The notes under the pieces are model-generated. The model had not been told where the DNA came from and ran no database searches. It saw nothing but the letters and a program-made list of their open reading frames with translations. A stretch of DNA of 64,000 bases from Helicobacter anatolicus (GTDB lineage: Bacteria > Campylobacterota > Campylobacteria > Campylobacterales > Helicobacteraceae), in contig NZ_JAJTMY010000003.1 in assembly GCF_021300615.1 (NCBI RefSeq), forward strand, positions 124,001-188,000, read 5' to 3'. Position 1 is the first letter of the stretch; each line of letters opens with the position of its first letter. Both the position numbers and the translations under genes were made by a program. Shown here one piece after another: positions 55,187-63,419 of the stretch.

Positions 55187-56617
55187 CTAAAAATTAAAAT
55201 AGATAAATTCTTGATATTCCACGCCAATAGCACCACAAATCCCCATGGCCAACAAAATTGCTGTCCAAAATATCTGTTTGTATCCTATTTTAAGTTGTCT
55301 CATTTTTTCAATACTATTTTTTGTGCACAAACAAAGAACAAAGCCCAAAACAAGCATACCTAATGTAAAATCTGTCGCCTTAATATTAAATAGCAAAATA
55401 GCAATATGTGCACTATCTGGAAGAGGTAACCAAGTAATTCCAAAAAGTGATTTTAATAAACTAATTGCACCTGCAAAACTTTGTGCTCTAAAAAATACCC
55501 ATGCCATTAACACAACAAAAAACATCAAAAACCATCCCAGAGGTTTAGGCATTTTGATTTTGATCTTTTTTTGCCAAAAGTGATTGATTACTAAAGCTCC
55601 ACCATGAATACAACCAAAAATAAAAAAATTCCATCCTGATCCATGCCACACCCCAGCAATAATAAATGCAATAAATGTCGCCAATAAAATTTTATTAAAA
55701 GTAGGGCGATCAAAACAACGAATAATTGGGGTATAAATATAAGTAGTAATAAAATTTGTTAAAGAAATATGCCAACGCTTCCAAAAATCAATAATATTTG
55801 TAGCCTTAAAAGGAGAATTAAAATTTACAGGTAACATAATATTAAACAACAACCCAAGACCTATGGCCATATCACAATATCCACTAAAATCAAAATAAAG
55901 CTGAAATGCATAAGAAAGTAATGTAACCCAGGATTCAAAAAAGTTTAACATTCCACCACTATCTACAATACTAAATCCGGCATTTGCCCATTTTGCAAAA
56001 GTATCTGCAATCACAGTTTTTTTAAACAAACCGACAGAAAAAATAAAAATTCCTTTTGCAATATTTTCATAATTAATTTTTTTATTTGTATTGTCAGCAA
56101 ATTGAGGCATCATTTGCTTATGGTGCAAAATAGGCCCCGCAATAAGATGTGGGAAAAAAGTGACAAATAAAGCATAGTTTGTTAGATTTCTTTCTTCTAC
56201 AAGCCCTTCATAGCAATCCACCAAATATGCAATTTGTGTAATCGTAAAAAAAGAGATTCCAAGAGGTAGGGCAATATGCAATAATGGAATATTGCTTCCT
56301 AAAACAAAGTTGACATTTTCAATAAAAAAATCAATATATTTAAAATAACAAAGTAGTCCAATATTAAAACACAATGCAACAAAAAGTAAAAGCTTAGTTT
56401 TGTATTTACATAAAAATTTTGAAATCGTATAGTTAAATGCGATAGACCCTAAAAGCAAAGGCACATAATACACATTAAAATATCCATAAAAAAATATACT
56501 AGAAAATGCCAAAAAAGCAACAGATTCTCTAGATTTATTTCTGGAATTTAGCCAAAAATACCCAAAAAACACAATGGGTAAATAAATAAACATAAACTCT
56601 ATAGAACTAAAAAGCAT
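55187..56617 (-). CDS. MBOAT-family membrane O-acyltransferase (AlgI/DltB/PatA-like)
   Basis: 476 residues with about ten or more transmembrane helices. The MBOAT core is clear: FFPHLIAGPILHH near residue 155, ISLTNFITTYIYTPI near 290 and the catalytic-histidine motif AGVWHGSGWNFFIFGCIHG near 330. Such proteins carry acyl groups across the inner membrane for alginate or peptidoglycan O-acetylation (AlgI, PatA) or D-alanylation (DltB). It starts at the stop of the SDR gene (one-base overlap), between carrier-protein genes and two SGNH proteins. The acyl donor is therefore likely to be a carrier-bound group made by the operon (inference). Confidence 0.88.
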   Translation of the reverse strand: MLFSSIEFMFIYLPIVFFGYFWLNSRNKSRESVAFLAFSSIFFYGYFNVYYVPLLLGSIAFNYTISKFLCKYKTKLLLFVALCFNIGLLCYFKYIDFFIENVNFVLGSNIPLLHIALPLGISFFTITQIAYLVDCYEGLVEERNLTNYALFVTFFPHLIAGPILHHKQMMPQFADNTNKKINYENIAKGIFIFSVGLFKKTVIADTFAKWANAGFSIVDSGGMLNFFESWVTLLSYAFQLYFDFSGYCDMAIGLGLLFNIMLPVNFNSPFKATNIIDFWKRWHISLTNFITTYIYTPIIRCFDRPTFNKILLATFIAFIIAGVWHGSGWNFFIFGCIHGGALVINHFWQKKIKIKMPKPLGWFLMFFVVLMAWVFFRAQSFAGAISLLKSLFGITWLPLPDSAHIAILLFNIKATDFTLGMLVLGFVLCLCTKNSIEKMRQLKIGYKQIFWTAILLAMGICGAIGVEYQEFIYFNF

Positions 56618-57330
56618 TAAAAATTTTCTCCTCCTGTAATAGGCAGATTTACTCCGTTTAAATAATCACTCTTTTCTGAAAGCAGCATCTCTATCCATGG
56701 CACAATATCTTGTGGTATAGCATTGCGTTTTAGCGGATGATTATAGGCATTTAATTCAACAATTTTTGGATCAATATGCTCTAAAAAACTTGTTTCTATC
56801 ATTGATGGAGAAATTGCATTAATTTGGATATTAGCATTTCTATACTCGCTAACAAGAGATTTCATCAAACCCAAAAGAGCATATTTTGCACTTACATAAG
56901 CACTCATTGCAAGAGGTGGCATATTTAAAACACAACTTGAAAGCATGAAGACAACTTTTTTACTCTTTTCTTTATCTTTGCTAAGTTTTGGCAAAATTGC
57001 CTGTAAAATCAAGAAATATGCACGCAATCCTATATGAAGATGCAAAGAAAAATCATTCCAGTTTAAATCTTTAAATCGAATATTTTTAACACGCTCTGCA
57101 GCAAGAAAAACCATCTTATTAGGCAATCCTATATCCAAAACCTGCCCGATAAATTTTTCTACCTCTACAATATCAGAAAGATCGCAGCATAAGGGCAAAA
57201 TACCATTTTCCTTTTCTATAGGCTTACGGTAAAAATGTGCAATAATCTCTGTATTTTCATTTTTAATTTTTTCTATAAGCTCACGCCCAAGATCCGAACT
57301 TGCTCCAATAATTAAGATTCTATCTTTCAT
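56617..57330 (-). CDS. Short-chain dehydrogenase/reductase (FabG-like)
   Basis: 237 residues. Rossmann motif IGASSDLGRELIEK near the N-terminus, catalytic Ser in MLSSCVL and the Y-x-x-x-K pair in SAYVSAKYAL near 150. Typical NAD(P)H-dependent ketoreductase of fatty-acid or polyketide type, so it may reduce a carrier-bound 3-keto group before the MaoC step. ATG 57330 is preferred (AGGGG six bases upstream); a GTG directly before it is possible. Note that an alternative longer reading frame of the upstream MaoC gene would end 10 bases before this ATG. Confidence 0.83.
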   Translation of the reverse strand: MKDRILIIGASSDLGRELIEKIKNENTEIIAHFYRKPIEKENGILPLCCDLSDIVEVEKFIGQVLDIGLPNKMVFLAAERVKNIRFKDLNWNDFSLHLHIGLRAYFLILQAILPKLSKDKEKSKKVVFMLSSCVLNMPPLAMSAYVSAKYALLGLMKSLVSEYRNANIQINAISPSMIETSFLEHIDPKIVELNAYNHPLKRNAIPQDIVPWIEMLLSEKSDYLNGVNLPITGGENF

Positions 57331-57380
57331 CACTCACCCCTACTTTAATACACCTAAGCTAATTTTTGCTCTTGAAATTT

Positions 57381-57770
57381 TTAAGCACCCCCCCCCCCCG
57401 CTAGGGTTTTTGCAATACTTGCTTTAATTTCAACTTGCTTATATGCCTCATTAATATAGCTAATCACCCCCTCTACTAAAAGCTTATCACCTACATAAGC
57501 AGGCTTTAAAAAAACACTATCTACACTATGTAGCAAGCAATACTTCCCTGGCAAGTGCATTCCTGCTAATCTTGAATACAAACTTGAGAGCAAAAGACCA
57601 TAAACTACCTTGGTATCAAAACCTTCTTTTTTGGCATAGTCTTCATCAAGATGCAAAGGATTTTCATCTCCACTAAGTGTACAAAATAAATCCATGTGCT
57701 CTTGTGTAATTTTTACTTCAAAACTTTCTTTCATACCTAAAACAAGGTCACTAAATTTATATTCTTTCAA
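57381..57770 (-). CDS. MaoC-like (R)-specific dehydratase, 3' end set by a 12-G tract
   Basis: 129 residues in the present reading. Hot-dog-fold MaoC/PhaJ motif SGDENPLHLDEDYAKKEGF gives the catalytic D and H around residues 35-42. The protein then runs into a 12-G tract (57388-57399 as C on the plus strand), is read as AGGGGA and stops. One extra G (or two fewer) would instead continue for 15 residues (CLKISRAKISLGVLK) to a TAG at 57340-57342 next to the SDR ribosome-binding site. That longer form looks like the natural end, so the gene may now be in a truncated phase. Confidence 0.75.
   Translation of the reverse strand: MKEYKFSDLVLGMKESFEVKITQEHMDLFCTLSGDENPLHLDEDYAKKEGFDTKVVYGLLLSSLYSRLAGMHLPGKYCLLHSVDSVFLKPAYVGDKLLVEGVISYINEAYKQVEIKASIAKTLAGGGGA
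57388..57399. repeat. Homopolymeric tract in the MaoC gene (12 C on plus strand)
   Basis: Twelve consecutive C on the plus strand, read as G by the gene, 7 bases before its present stop codon. Each tract length gives a different C-terminus. Confidence 0.95.
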
Positions 57771-57779
57771 AAATTCTCC

Positions 57780-58670
57780 TTATTTTTTACATAATAATGC
57801 GGTAAGCAAAATTGGATATTTTCTTTTTAATGCTTTTTCTAAAGAATAGTTATTTGCTACAAAACATGCTTCTTGAGCAATCTTTAATCCCGCTTCCTCT
57901 ACCATCGCATAAACTTCTTGAGGGTTGGAAAATAAATAAATATGATCCACATCTGGCGCATTAATAGGAATAGTCACAAAAATGCCACCCCCCCCCCCGC
58001 CAGATAAAAGCCCTTTAGCTTTTTTAAGAAATTCTAAGGGTTTTTCTACATGTTCAAGCACTTCACCCATCACAATCACATCATATTTTTCTTGTGTATC
58101 AAACATTAAAAAATCTTTACATAAAAAATCTGCATTACATTTTTCTTGATAGTGATGAATAATTTCTTCACTCATTTTGCAACTCGTTGGAGAAATATCC
58201 ACACCAATACATTTTGCAAAACGCCCGCTTTTTATCGCTTGCAAAAAATACTCTCCATGGCCAACGCCTACTTCAAGATATTTAAGATTAGATTCTATTG
58301 TGGAGAGATATTTAGCAAATTCTTTTCTCGCACCAATATGCGTGCTCCAAATATAAGAAGAAATTGCAAGACCAACCATATATTTCTGCATATATTCTTC
58401 ATTGAAATAAACTTGATTTTTTACTTCATCAAAAGTACTATAACGATAACGATGATTTTCTAAAAAAAATTTTGTTTCTTCCAAATTCTTATGCAAAAAC
58501 ATCAAATAGCATTCCACCTGCTCTTGTAAAGAAATCTGCATTCTTTCTTGATAAAATTCCAAAAGTTTAGCAAACTCTTTTTGATCCTCTTCTTGCAAAT
58601 TTAATGCACTTAAATATTTTCCATGCACCACATCTTTTTGTGCAACTAATTCTAAAAAGCTTTGTATCAT
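57780..58670 (-). CDS. SAM-dependent methyltransferase with an in-frame 11-G tract
   Basis: 296 residues. Class-I methyltransferase: motif I YLEVGVGHGEYF near 134, acidic strand end GVDISPT near 158, and VIVMGEVLEHVEKPLEF near 203. The N-terminal 110 residues are helical. Residues 222-227 are six glycines encoded by 11 G (57988-57998), in a position where homologues normally have about two or three (L-x-x-G-G-x-F/V). The frame is intact at the present length, so the gene is in the ON phase. Likely O-methylates the acyl group or its sugar (inference from neighbours). It overlaps the ACP stop by four bases. Confidence 0.82.
   Translation of the reverse strand: MIQSFLELVAQKDVVHGKYLSALNLQEEDQKEFAKLLEFYQERMQISLQEQVECYLMFLHKNLEETKFFLENHRYRYSTFDEVKNQVYFNEEYMQKYMVGLAISSYIWSTHIGARKEFAKYLSTIESNLKYLEVGVGHGEYFLQAIKSGRFAKCIGVDISPTSCKMSEEIIHHYQEKCNADFLCKDFLMFDTQEKYDVIVMGEVLEHVEKPLEFLKKAKGLLSGGGGGGIFVTIPINAPDVDHIYLFSNPQEVYAMVEEAGLKIAQEACFVANNYSLEKALKRKYPILLTALLCKK
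57988..57998. repeat. Homopolymeric tract in the methyltransferase gene (11 C on plus strand)
   Basis: Eleven C on the plus strand inside the coding region, in-frame at this length. Gain or loss of one base would shift the frame about 70 codons before the end and remove the last third of the C-terminal region. Confidence 0.95.
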
Positions 58671-58903
58671 ACTTTTTTCTCAATAAGGGCGATCATATCC
58701 CCAATATTTTTAAGATCTTGCAATTCTCCTAAGGCAAAACGGATCTTAAATGCTTTTTCAATACTACTTACCAAGCTAATATGCATCAAAGAATCCCATT
58801 CATCAATATCACTTGCACTAGTTTGTGGTGTAATTTCTAGATTCTCATCATCAAAAACGTCCCTAAAAATCTCTTGTAATTTTTCTTGAATATTATTTGT
58901 CAT
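58667..58903 (-). CDS. Acyl carrier protein
   Basis: 78 residues, acidic and helical. The phosphopantetheine attachment serine is S38 in DEWDSLMHISL. It is not the housekeeping AcpP by context, since it sits between an FkbH-like gene and a methyltransferase gene and overlaps both (11 and 4 bases). It should carry the acyl intermediate of this operon. Confidence 0.9.
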   Translation of the reverse strand: MTNNIQEKLQEIFRDVFDDENLEITPQTSASDIDEWDSLMHISLVSSIEKAFKIRFALGELQDLKNIGDMIALIEKKV

Positions 58904-60671
58904 GATTTACTCCTATAATAAAGTTTTTATTTTTATAATTCTTGAGTTCTAACTCAAAAAGACTTTGCTCTTCATCTTTAAAAACCAAATCAAAGCCAAA
59001 GTCTTCATAAAGATTTGCTACCATTTGATTTTTTGGACTTTTAAAATAGTAGCCTACTAGTTTTTTTACACCTCTTTTTTTAGCAATCTCTACAAAAGAA
59101 TCTAGCATTGCATATTCCATATGCCTTTTTAAAACTCTACAACTCATAAGCCATAAATCAAGATGACAGACATCTTCAACAATACGCCCAATACTAATAG
59201 CAATGAGCCCATTATCCCCATATTTATCTACTAATTTTCCATACAAGCAAATATATTTTTCATCCTTACTCATACTCTCTACCATACCAAAATCATAACG
59301 TTTTGTTGTGCAATTAAATTGATTAGTCTTATTAATAAGCTGGGTAATTCTTTCAAGATAAATCGGACTAAACTCCAAAATTTCTGCTTGCATACACAAA
59401 GATTGCAAAAATTCCTCATAAGATTTAAAGCTACTTTGTTCATTAAGGCGTTGGGAATTTTGCAAATAATATTCACTACGTTTTAAATCATCTTGCGACA
59501 AGCTAGGAGTCTCAAAAAAATAATTACGATCAAGATGTGTGATATAATCAATCACATTATCCCCTACTTCAGGTACACTTACAGAAGATAGCTGACTTCT
59601 TACAATTTCTCTTTCGCTAGGATTATCATCCACAAAAACTAAACTATCCTCTCCAATATTAAGTGTTTTAGCAATCAAGGCAATATTTTCATTTTTAGGA
59701 TTCCAATTTGCCATAAAACATGCAAAATCTTCCACATGCAATATGCTTCGTGGATGGCTAAAACCTTCTTTTGCATTTTCTATTTCATTTTTAGAACACA
59801 CCGCAAGAATCACCCCTCTATTTTTCAAATCTAGGGCATATTGCTGAAATGCGCTATATCCTTCACCAAGTGCAGTTTCATCGCCAATGCTAATCCCCAT
59901 AAGCCCATCATCACCAATCACCCCCCCCCAACAAGTATTATCCAAATCTAGCACCAAAGCCTTTTTACTTTTGCCAAAAAGCGAACCAATAAGACGAGAT
60001 AAGCTAAAAGCAATTTCTATCATGGATTCCATACTCATTGCATATTTTGCTTGATAAAAAAGCGACTTATCATAATAACGCTCCAATCCAAGCATGGAAC
60101 TTAAATAATTGAGATCATGTAGATAAACGCGCGGATATTTTTCAATTTGATTTTGCAAGGCAATATTTAGCTCTTGCACAACTCCTACTCTACCCTGCAA
60201 ACAATCTAAATTTCCTAATAATCGATGTGGTGGTAATTCAAAATTATTTTGGATAATCACGCCATTAAACCGCTCTAATGCTTTCCATATGTTAAGAAAT
60301 TTCTCACAATTTTGTGTGATAAAATTTTGCTTATTCTCTTTGGTAATCGGCGTACCCAAAGAAGCAAAATGCAAATTTACAAAGCTTGTATGAAGATAAA
60401 TAATATCGGGTTTAAACTCCTCTAATTCCTGTGTACCAAAGATTGCATCTTCATAATATTTATTATATTCTGATTCATAAAATTGAGGCAAAATCCCCAA
60501 ATCTAATAAAAAAATTTCTAAAAAATCTTTAATTTCTGCTGTGCTAGAACCTCCAAGAATAGCAATCTTTTTTTGTATAAATCTTGTCGTATCCTGCTCT
60601 AATAAATTGCGTTTAATACTGCGTTTTTTTCGTAAAATCAAATCATAATCTAGAGGAAAATTAAATCTCAT
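58893..60671 (-). CDS. FkbH-like HAD-IIIC family protein with GNAT-like C-terminus
   Basis: 592 residues. An N-terminal SGNH-like region (about 35-225), a HAD domain with VLDLDNTCWGGVIGDDG near 235-251, VCSKNE and VFVDDNPSER, then a GNAT-like region (about 400-575). FkbH proteins take a glyceryl group from 1,3-bisphosphoglycerate and load it on an acyl carrier protein for polyketide or tetronate pathways; homologues also occur in Campylobacter flagellar glycosylation loci. The TGG-GGG codons of motif I are part of a 9-G run, in frame. ATG 60671 is chosen; an upstream TTG is in frame. First gene of the operon, 193 bases after the amidohydrolase stop. Confidence 0.86.
   Translation of the reverse strand: MRFNFPLDYDLILRKKRSIKRNLLEQDTTRFIQKKIAILGGSSTAEIKDFLEIFLLDLGILPQFYESEYNKYYEDAIFGTQELEEFKPDIIYLHTSFVNLHFASLGTPITKENKQNFITQNCEKFLNIWKALERFNGVIIQNNFELPPHRLLGNLDCLQGRVGVVQELNIALQNQIEKYPRVYLHDLNYLSSMLGLERYYDKSLFYQAKYAMSMESMIEIAFSLSRLIGSLFGKSKKALVLDLDNTCWGGVIGDDGLMGISIGDETALGEGYSAFQQYALDLKNRGVILAVCSKNEIENAKEGFSHPRSILHVEDFACFMANWNPKNENIALIAKTLNIGEDSLVFVDDNPSEREIVRSQLSSVSVPEVGDNVIDYITHLDRNYFFETPSLSQDDLKRSEYYLQNSQRLNEQSSFKSYEEFLQSLCMQAEILEFSPIYLERITQLINKTNQFNCTTKRYDFGMVESMSKDEKYICLYGKLVDKYGDNGLIAISIGRIVEDVCHLDLWLMSCRVLKRHMEYAMLDSFVEIAKKRGVKKLVGYYFKSPKNQMVANLYEDFGFDLVFKDEEQSLFELELKNYKNKNFIIGVNHDK
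59931..59939. repeat. Homopolymeric tract in the FkbH-like gene (9 C on plus strand)
   Basis: Nine C on the plus strand, coding for W-G-G-V of the HAD motif. Shorter than the other two tracts and partly required by the conserved protein sequence, but long enough to slip. Confidence 0.85.
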
Positions 60672-60863
60672 ACCTACCGCCAAACCAAAAATATTCTTTT
60701 ATTTTAGCCAAAAATTTGCAATTATTAGACCTCAAATAAATCTCAAGCAAGTGATCACTAAATTACCAAAATAGCTATTTTTTATATCCTTGCCCAAAGT
60801 TTTTTTGATCAAAAGATTTTCTATTTATTTTTATATTAGAATCCTAAAAAATAAAGAAATGCA

Positions 60864-61664
60864 TTAAAAATGAAATAAAGCGCAAGCATTGTCTCCTAGA
60901 ATCTGCTCTCTTTCCTTTTTTGAAGCAACAATTTCTTCAAATGCCAAAAAAGCAGAAGAAAAATCAATCTTATTTTCAAAGTTTGTATGTGGCCAATCGC
61001 TACCAAAAACAAAATTATGAAGCGAAAAATTCTTCTTAAGAATTTCATAAATTTCTTTTGCAAACTTAATAGCTTCTTGATTGTTTTTGTAAGGAAATTT
61101 GGCCCTATAAAAACCACTAATTTTAAAAAATATTTTTGAATTTTTTAGTTTAAGCAATTTTTGCAAATTTATAGAATCAATGTAACTCGATCTTGCAAGA
61201 TGATCAATTACAATATTGCAATCAAAATCAAGGAGCGTTTTTAACATATCTATCAATCCATCTTCTAGATCTCTTTGAATTTCAATTTGCATTTTAAGTT
61301 TGGCAATATGATGAAATAATGTTTCCCATTCTTTGTCCTTAAAATCAGTAAAATCTTGCCCTAAAAGGTTCAATCTAATTCCACAGGCTCCATTTTCTTT
61401 AAGTTTCTGCAATTCTTCAAAACTTATATTTTTATCAACCACTACAATGGCTTTAAAATTTTTGTTATCCTTGATAGAATTAAGCAAAAAATCATTATTT
61501 GTCCCCAAAAAACTAGGTTGCACCAAAACAGCTTTTTGAAAACCAAAAGAATTTAAAAAAGAATGATATTCTTCAAAACTTGCGTCGTATTCTGGACTAT
61601 AACGAGCATTATTAATCACTGGTAGATTTTTTAAAAAAATATGAGCGTGGGTATCAATTTTCAT
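60864..61664 (-). CDS. Amidohydrolase-2 family metal-dependent hydrolase (lactonase-like)
   Basis: 266 residues, TIM-barrel fold. Metal-site markers are DTHAHIF at the N-terminus, DHLAR near 157 and FGSDWPHT near 222. The pattern resembles 2-pyrone-4,6-dicarboxylate lactonase and other small-lactone hydrolases in the amidohydrolase-2 group; the substrate is unknown. It is eight bases downstream of a permease gene on the same strand, suggesting uptake and hydrolysis of the same compound. Confidence 0.75.
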   Translation of the reverse strand: MKIDTHAHIFLKNLPVINNARYSPEYDASFEEYHSFLNSFGFQKAVLVQPSFLGTNNDFLLNSIKDNKNFKAIVVVDKNISFEELQKLKENGACGIRLNLLGQDFTDFKDKEWETLFHHIAKLKMQIEIQRDLEDGLIDMLKTLLDFDCNIVIDHLARSSYIDSINLQKLLKLKNSKIFFKISGFYRAKFPYKNNQEAIKFAKEIYEILKKNFSLHNFVFGSDWPHTNFENKIDFSSAFLAFEEIVASKKEREQILGDNACALFHF

Positions 61665-61672
61665 GTTTTCTC

Positions 61673-62959
61673 CTAAAAAATTAAACTTAATAATATAGAT
61701 GTTGCTATTGCCGCAGCAAAACCTATCGGAATCGCTTTTGTTAATAAATCTTTAAAAAGTATTTCTTTGTATTTTTCTGGGCAAGATCCTAAAATAAGAC
61801 TCCCACCTGAAGAAAAGGGTGAAATAGCAGAAGATTGTGCCCCTAAAATAATGCAAGTAAAAAGTAATGTTTGATCTAATCCGCTACTTGAAGCAATAGC
61901 TGGCACAATAGGAAAAAGTGCAGGAGCCACAACACCTAATGTACTAGAAAATAAGGACATAAAAGCGGCAATAACACACATGGCCAAAGGTATCAAAAAA
62001 ATATTTACTTGACTTGATATTAATTTTGAAAGCATCGTAATAGTACCAGCTTCTACAGCTATACTAATTAACATTCCCACACCACAAATCATTATTAAAG
62101 TATTCCAAGGAATAAGGGCAATTACCTTTTTTTCATCACCTAATTTTAAAAATAATGCAATAGCAACAAAAATTATAGCAATCATTGCTATATCAATTTT
62201 TTGATTAATAAATGTAATGGATTCTTGATAAGGAAAAATAATATGAAGTATGGGGGGAATCAAAATTATTAAAATCATTAAAAGCATTAAAAACAAAGTA
62301 GTTTTTTGTTTTGTAGTAAATCCTTCAGGTTTTATTGCTATGTAATTTAAATTTTTATTTTTAAAACTTTTGATAACAAAAAAAGACAAAACTATGATAG
62401 GCAAAATAAAAGTAACAGAAAAAACAATACTCGAACTAATAAAGGCCTCATCTGAAGCAATACCAGAATTTTCCATCAATCCTCGAAAAATGATTCCACT
62501 TTGAGAGGTCATAAAATTAGCACCTCCCAATGCACCATAGTTAATCGCCATGGCTCCAGCAATTTTATTGAGATTTATTTTTTCACAAAGCAAAAAAGTA
62601 ATCGGGGCCATAAATGCCAAAACACTATAAAATCCAGCACCTAATGCAGCAATAATTGCACTAACAATAAAAATAATATAAGGAAAAAGGTAGGGGTATT
62701 TTGAAAATTTATAAATAAGAAACTCTGCTAATTTTTCAAGAGTTCCATTAACACTTGCAAAATTGTAAAATAACGAAACAGAAAAAATAACAAAAAATAT
62801 AGATATTGGCCAAAAAGCAATAATTTTTTTGGGAGGCAAATCCATAAAAAAAGCACCAACAATATAAGCAAAGATCATTGCAAAAATTCCGATATTATAT
62901 CTAGTGATATAACCAAGCATAATAGCTATAAAAATACAAGTAATAATTAGTAAAATCAT
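61673..62959 (-). CDS. MatC/SLC13-type permease (dicarboxylate carrier-like)
   Basis: 428 residues with about eleven transmembrane helices. The N-terminal DLPPKKIIAFWPISIFFVIF resembles MatC-type malonate/dicarboxylate carriers, and the C-terminal ILGAQSSAISPFSSGGSLILG is the ion-transporter-superfamily loop with its S-x-S-P-F pattern. AGGA lies five bases before the ATG. It is the first gene of a two-gene operon with the amidohydrolase; the cargo is probably an organic acid or lactone (inference). Confidence 0.75.
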   Translation of the reverse strand: MILLIITCIFIAIMLGYITRYNIGIFAMIFAYIVGAFFMDLPPKKIIAFWPISIFFVIFSVSLFYNFASVNGTLEKLAEFLIYKFSKYPYLFPYIIFIVSAIIAALGAGFYSVLAFMAPITFLLCEKINLNKIAGAMAINYGALGGANFMTSQSGIIFRGLMENSGIASDEAFISSSIVFSVTFILPIIVLSFFVIKSFKNKNLNYIAIKPEGFTTKQKTTLFLMLLMILIILIPPILHIIFPYQESITFINQKIDIAMIAIIFVAIALFLKLGDEKKVIALIPWNTLIMICGVGMLISIAVEAGTITMLSKLISSQVNIFLIPLAMCVIAAFMSLFSSTLGVVAPALFPIVPAIASSSGLDQTLLFTCIILGAQSSAISPFSSGGSLILGSCPEKYKEILFKDLLTKAIPIGFAAAIATSILLSLIF

Positions 62960-63419
62960 TGTGATCCTTTGATGATTTTTGACTACAAAGAAATCTATAA
63001 AAATATATTGATTATGGTAACATTTTATTTAAAAAATAGACATTATTTTGTCTTATAGATAAAATAATTTTAAAAATAAGTAACTTTTAGTTTTGCCTTA
63101 GTTGGCTTCATTCTCTTTACTTTCTTTACATCCACTTTGAAATTATTCTTTTTTCTTAAAAAGCTAATTTGACTCTTGTTTTTTTATTTTCTTAACACAA
63201 ACTGCAATTTTGTTTAATATTTATATTTTTCAATTCTTTGATTACCACTAAAAATAGTATTGCTATTTATTGAAATATTGACAAGTTATATTCCAATCTT
63301 TCTTTAATAAAAATTTTTACTTATTTTTGCTTTTTCAAAATAATGAATGAAAATCAATAATCCTTATTGTAAATTCACTCATAAACTTTGAATTTTAATA
63401 ACGACATAAACACAATGAT
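62960..63419. other. Intergenic region upstream of the permease operon
   Basis: 460 bases, very A+T-rich. It holds the permease leader and a dyad (listed separately). A small inverted repeat, CAATAA-TCC-TTATTG (63355-63369), lies about 50 bases beyond the cysQ stop. No ORF with a ribosome-binding site was found. Confidence 0.5.
63038..63053. promoter_or_regulatory. Dyad upstream of the permease operon
   Basis: AGACA-N6-TGTCT, 79 bases before the permease ATG. It is flanked by another symmetric pair, ATCTATAA (62993-63000) and TTATAGAT (63053-63060). Possible regulator-binding site; no regulator gene is visible in the window. Confidence 0.3.

Noticed and set aside
55187-56617. MBOAT as the H. 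pylori peptidoglycan O-acetyltransferase PatA
   Set aside because: Not excluded, but the operon context with ACP and FkbH-like genes differs from a simple PatA/PatB pair, so the name was not assigned.
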